The notes beneath the pieces are model-generated. The model had not been told where the DNA came from, did not search any database, and worked only from the letters and a program-made list of their open reading frames with translations. Positions 57,901-60,000 of a DNA stretch of 60,000 nucleotides are shown one piece after another. The stretch covers positions 14,647,703-14,707,702 of the forward strand of contig NC_064037.1 of the NCBI RefSeq assembly GCF_932526225.1. Reading direction: 5' to 3'. The stretch is from Nematostella vectensis. Lineage: Eukaryota; Cnidaria; Anthozoa; Actiniaria; Edwardsiidae. A program made the translations under genes and the position numbers. Within the stretch, counting starts at the first letter, position 1, and the number at the start of each line of letters is the position of its first letter.

Positions 57901-59563
57901 TAAGTCTCATTTTTAGGTCTTATGGGAAGTTACTACAAGAACCAACTCTGCTTGTTTGGTCTCTAATAATCGAACCTGGAACCCAGTGGTGTGAAGTACA
58001 GCCACTTTAGAGCAATGCTCTGCAAAAACTGCATCCCTAAAGCTCCTATCAGAAGGCCTCTATTTTCTTTTAAAGCAGGGTTTCTCTCCAATCCCTGGGA
58101 TTTAAAGCTTTTCTGACATACTTCTTTTTTCAGACTCGATCAAGTCCAAACCATGGAGCAGCTCAAAGATGTGTACAGCCACTTCATGTTATACTATGGA
58201 AATGAGCTGCCTGCCATGCATGAAGCCAGAAAAAAGAAGGCCAAAGAAGAGCGTGAGCAGAAAAGACTAGAAAACGAGAATGAGGAGGAAGCTGTGGAGC
58301 CTAAGATTGATTACGACGAGGGGCCAAAACTCAAGAAGCCAATGAAGAAAGACCTCTACTCCATTTGTCGGCAGTCGGGTTTGGGGACCCTTGCGAAGAA
58401 GTTTGGCTTGACTCCTGATCAGTTTGGTGAAAACTTGCGGGATAATTACCAGAGGCACGAGACAGAGCAGCACCCACTGGAGCTGGCTGAAGCTGCCGAA
58501 CAATTCCAAACAAGGTGCTGTTATGAAAAGTACTAGAGAAGTATTTCTGATTTTGAAGCACCTCGTTACATAGCAATTTCAAATCAAGGGACATAGGTAC
58601 ATTTCTAACTCTAGCTTGGGTTCCTATAATCCAATCCATTTACTTTCCATTGTAGATGTCTGTGAGGGTTGGGGTTCTTTTCCACCCTGGATCTCCCACA
58701 CCATCCCACCATAACAGAGGGCTCAGGAGTTGAAAAGAACCCCCACACCACCACCGCCACCCCACCCCACCATGGTTGTCCTATAGAGCCAGCTGTTGGC
58801 AAACCCTGAATCTCCCTTAGACCCCTCTATTTCGAAGTCTACACTGTAGTGGAGAGGGTTGTCCCAAAGAAACTAGTCTGCCAGTCAGCTGGTTAAATTT
58901 GAAACAACGTTAATTGGGGGCTCTAGTAGATACTAAATTCCCCTGCCCTTGCCCACCTCATTCCTAGTGAAGCTCAGTACAGGTGTTACAGTATCATTAG
59001 CATGGCGTTTGCAACATTTGCAACAACCCTAATTGGGGGTTCTACTAAATTCCTCTGCCCTGGCGGACCTCATTCCTACTGAAGCTCAGTACAGGTGTTA
59101 TCATTAATTTCATATTTCATGTTTTATATGTTGAGTATGGCATGGCATTTGCAACATTTGCAGCAACCCTAACTGGGGGTTCTGCTAAATTCCCCTGCCC
59201 TGGGGAACCTCATTCCTAGTGAAGCTCAGTACAGGTGTTATCATTAATTTCATATTTCATGTTATATGTGTTGAGTATGGCAGGGTGTTTGTCCTATCCT
59301 ACAAATTGGTATATTGGTATCTTGGAAAAACAATTAAATTTTTTGTAAACCCTATATGCCGGTCAGGAAGACCTTAACTTTCCCTGCTCTGACACTCTGC
59401 TCATCCCCACAGCATGTTTGCAACAACAGACCAAGTCCTGGAAGGCACCAGGCATATGGTGGCCATGCAGATCGCCCGGGATCCTCTAGTTAGGCAGTGT
59501 GTCCGAGAAACATACTACAAAAGAGCTACACTGTCTGTATCTCCTACCAAAAAAGGGAAAAAG
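51998..59563 (+). CDS. SUPT6H: SUPT6H (SPT6) transcription elongation factor, N-terminal 620 residues, continues past the window
   Basis: Exons: 51998-52241, 52389-52450, 53068-53211, 54207-54282, 54782-55053, 55821-55907, 56624-56833, 57143-57232, 57549-57691, 58134-58514, 59413-59563, all GT-AG with consistent phase. It starts [12 protein letters not shown] and has a very acidic N-terminus (residues 1-170). Next come DNFIVDDEG and [14 protein letters not shown] (about 209-225), the segment that binds IWS1/Spn1. The conserved core follows: [56 protein letters not shown] and [23 protein letters not shown]6 is a nuclear histone chaperone that travels with RNA polymerase II. The YqgF-like, S1 and tandem SH2 domains should lie to the right. 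Confidence 0.95.
52451..53067. other. SUPT6H intron 2
   Basis: About 620 bp; nothing recognised. Confidence 0.5.
53485..53851. mobile_element. Tc1/mariner-like MITE in SUPT6H intron 3
   Basis: TA dinucleotides at 53485-53486 and 53850-53851 flank inverted repeats CAGTACAGGTCTAGAGTAAC and its partner, identical for about 33 bp through CATAACCTCCACTC. TA target and CAGT terminus fit Tc1/mariner. No transposase; the near-identity of the arms suggests recent activity. Confidence 0.8.
54104..54240. repeat. 68-bp tandem duplication of the SUPT6H exon 4 acceptor and exon start
   Basis: TATAGCAAACACCAGAACCA at the real acceptor (exon from 54207) is preceded 68 bp upstream by TATAGCAAACTCCAGAACCT, followed by TTTCTCAGCCAGTC in place of GTTGCTCAGCCAGTC. 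A third, more decayed copy of the TAGCTAGTTAACACTTTT part starts near 54104. Use of the upstream AG would add 68 nt and shift the frame. Confidence 0.8.
55054..55820. other. SUPT6H intron 5
   Basis: About 770 bp, AT-rich, no repeat or coding segment recognised. Confidence 0.5.
55908..56623. other. SUPT6H intron 6
   Basis: About 715 bp, AT-rich with an A-run near 56498-56520; nothing else recognised. Confidence 0.5.
58908..59290. repeat. imperfect tandem repeat, three copies of about 115-150 bp, SUPT6H intron 10
   Basis: The phrases TTCCTAGTGAAGCTCAGTAC, AGGTGTTA, GCAACATTTGCA and TGGGGGTTCT recur in the same order three times. Copies differ in the presence of a CATTAATTTCATATTTCATG insert. 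Confidence 0.85.
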
Positions 59564-60000
59564 GTATGTCCGTGCTCTTGCAGGGTATAGCTACTGTAGT
59601 TCAAAAAAAAATAAAACCATTTTTTTACAGTAGGATTGAACTTATAATGTCCTTCAGAAGTTATTTTCATTGAGTGGACTTTTGTCATTTTGGGCTCAAT
59701 CTGTGTCATATTTCATGTGTGATAGCCAAAGTCTTTAAATGCTATTGGGGCAAATAAAGAAACACATCTGTGAAGGTTCCAACAATTTAAACCACATTTA
59801 ATCTATATCATATTTGTACACTGTTTCATGCAATTGAGATTATATGGGAACAGCCTTCAGAACAAGAGATAGGTATTACAAAATTGTACATTATTCTGAT
59901 AAAAGATGTATGCAGTTTATCATAATTTGCCACTTTTTTGGGGGCTCTTAAACTTCCATTCCTGGATTTTTCTATAGTAATAGTGCACTTAAAGTATCTG
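59564..60000. other. start of SUPT6H intron 11, cut by the window edge
   Basis: Begins GTATGTCC after the KKGKK codons. No further SUPT6H exon was recognised before base 60000. Confidence 0.6.

Overview
The window is animal genomic DNA: short exons with GT-AG introns, AT-rich introns, and many miniature transposons and minisatellites. The gene content (metazoan UBE2L3, CLIP-170 and SPT6 orthologues), the repeat load and a LINE carrying a PHD finger plus a 2A-like motif suggest an anthozoan cnidarian such as a sea anemone. That species guess is inference, since nothing here identifies a species directly.

Layout. Bases 1-764 hold the 3' end of a non-LTR retrotransposon that runs into a (CCTA)n tail. 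Bases 765-3560 are intergenic, with one foldback element and long G or C homopolymers. Bases 3561-8284 are a complete five-exon UBE2L3 gene encoding 154 residues. Bases 9756-44577 are a complete 40-coding-exon CLIP1 (CLIP-170) gene encoding about 1866 residues by my splice model. It has a basic Ser-rich N-terminus, two CAP-Gly domains, a very long coiled coil, two zinc knuckles and a C-terminal ETF. Bases 44578-51997 are a repeat-rich spacer with an inverted-repeat DNA element, a 129-bp tandem repeat and a nearly complete LINE on the minus strand. Bases 51998-59563 are the first 11 coding exons of SUPT6H (SPT6), which continues past the right edge. All three host genes lie on the + strand.

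The most unusual structure is in CLIP1. Twelve exons of exactly 147 nt (49 codons, seven heptads) and one of 126 nt (six heptads), all bounded by phase-0 introns, lie in a row between 26411 and 35341. They look like an amplified exon module that lengthens the coiled coil in whole-heptad steps. Just downstream, a 49-bp minisatellite has amplified the end of an exon together with its 5' splice site, giving about 15 intact extra donor sequences in one intron. A smaller duplication of a 3' splice site occurs in SUPT6H.

The three host genes do not form a pathway. UBE2L3 is a ubiquitin-conjugating enzyme for HECT and RBR ligases, CLIP1 is a microtubule plus-end protein, and SUPT6H is a transcription elongation factor and histone chaperone. 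Exon coordinates come from reading splice sites, phase and homology by eye. Untranslated regions and transcription starts are not resolved.
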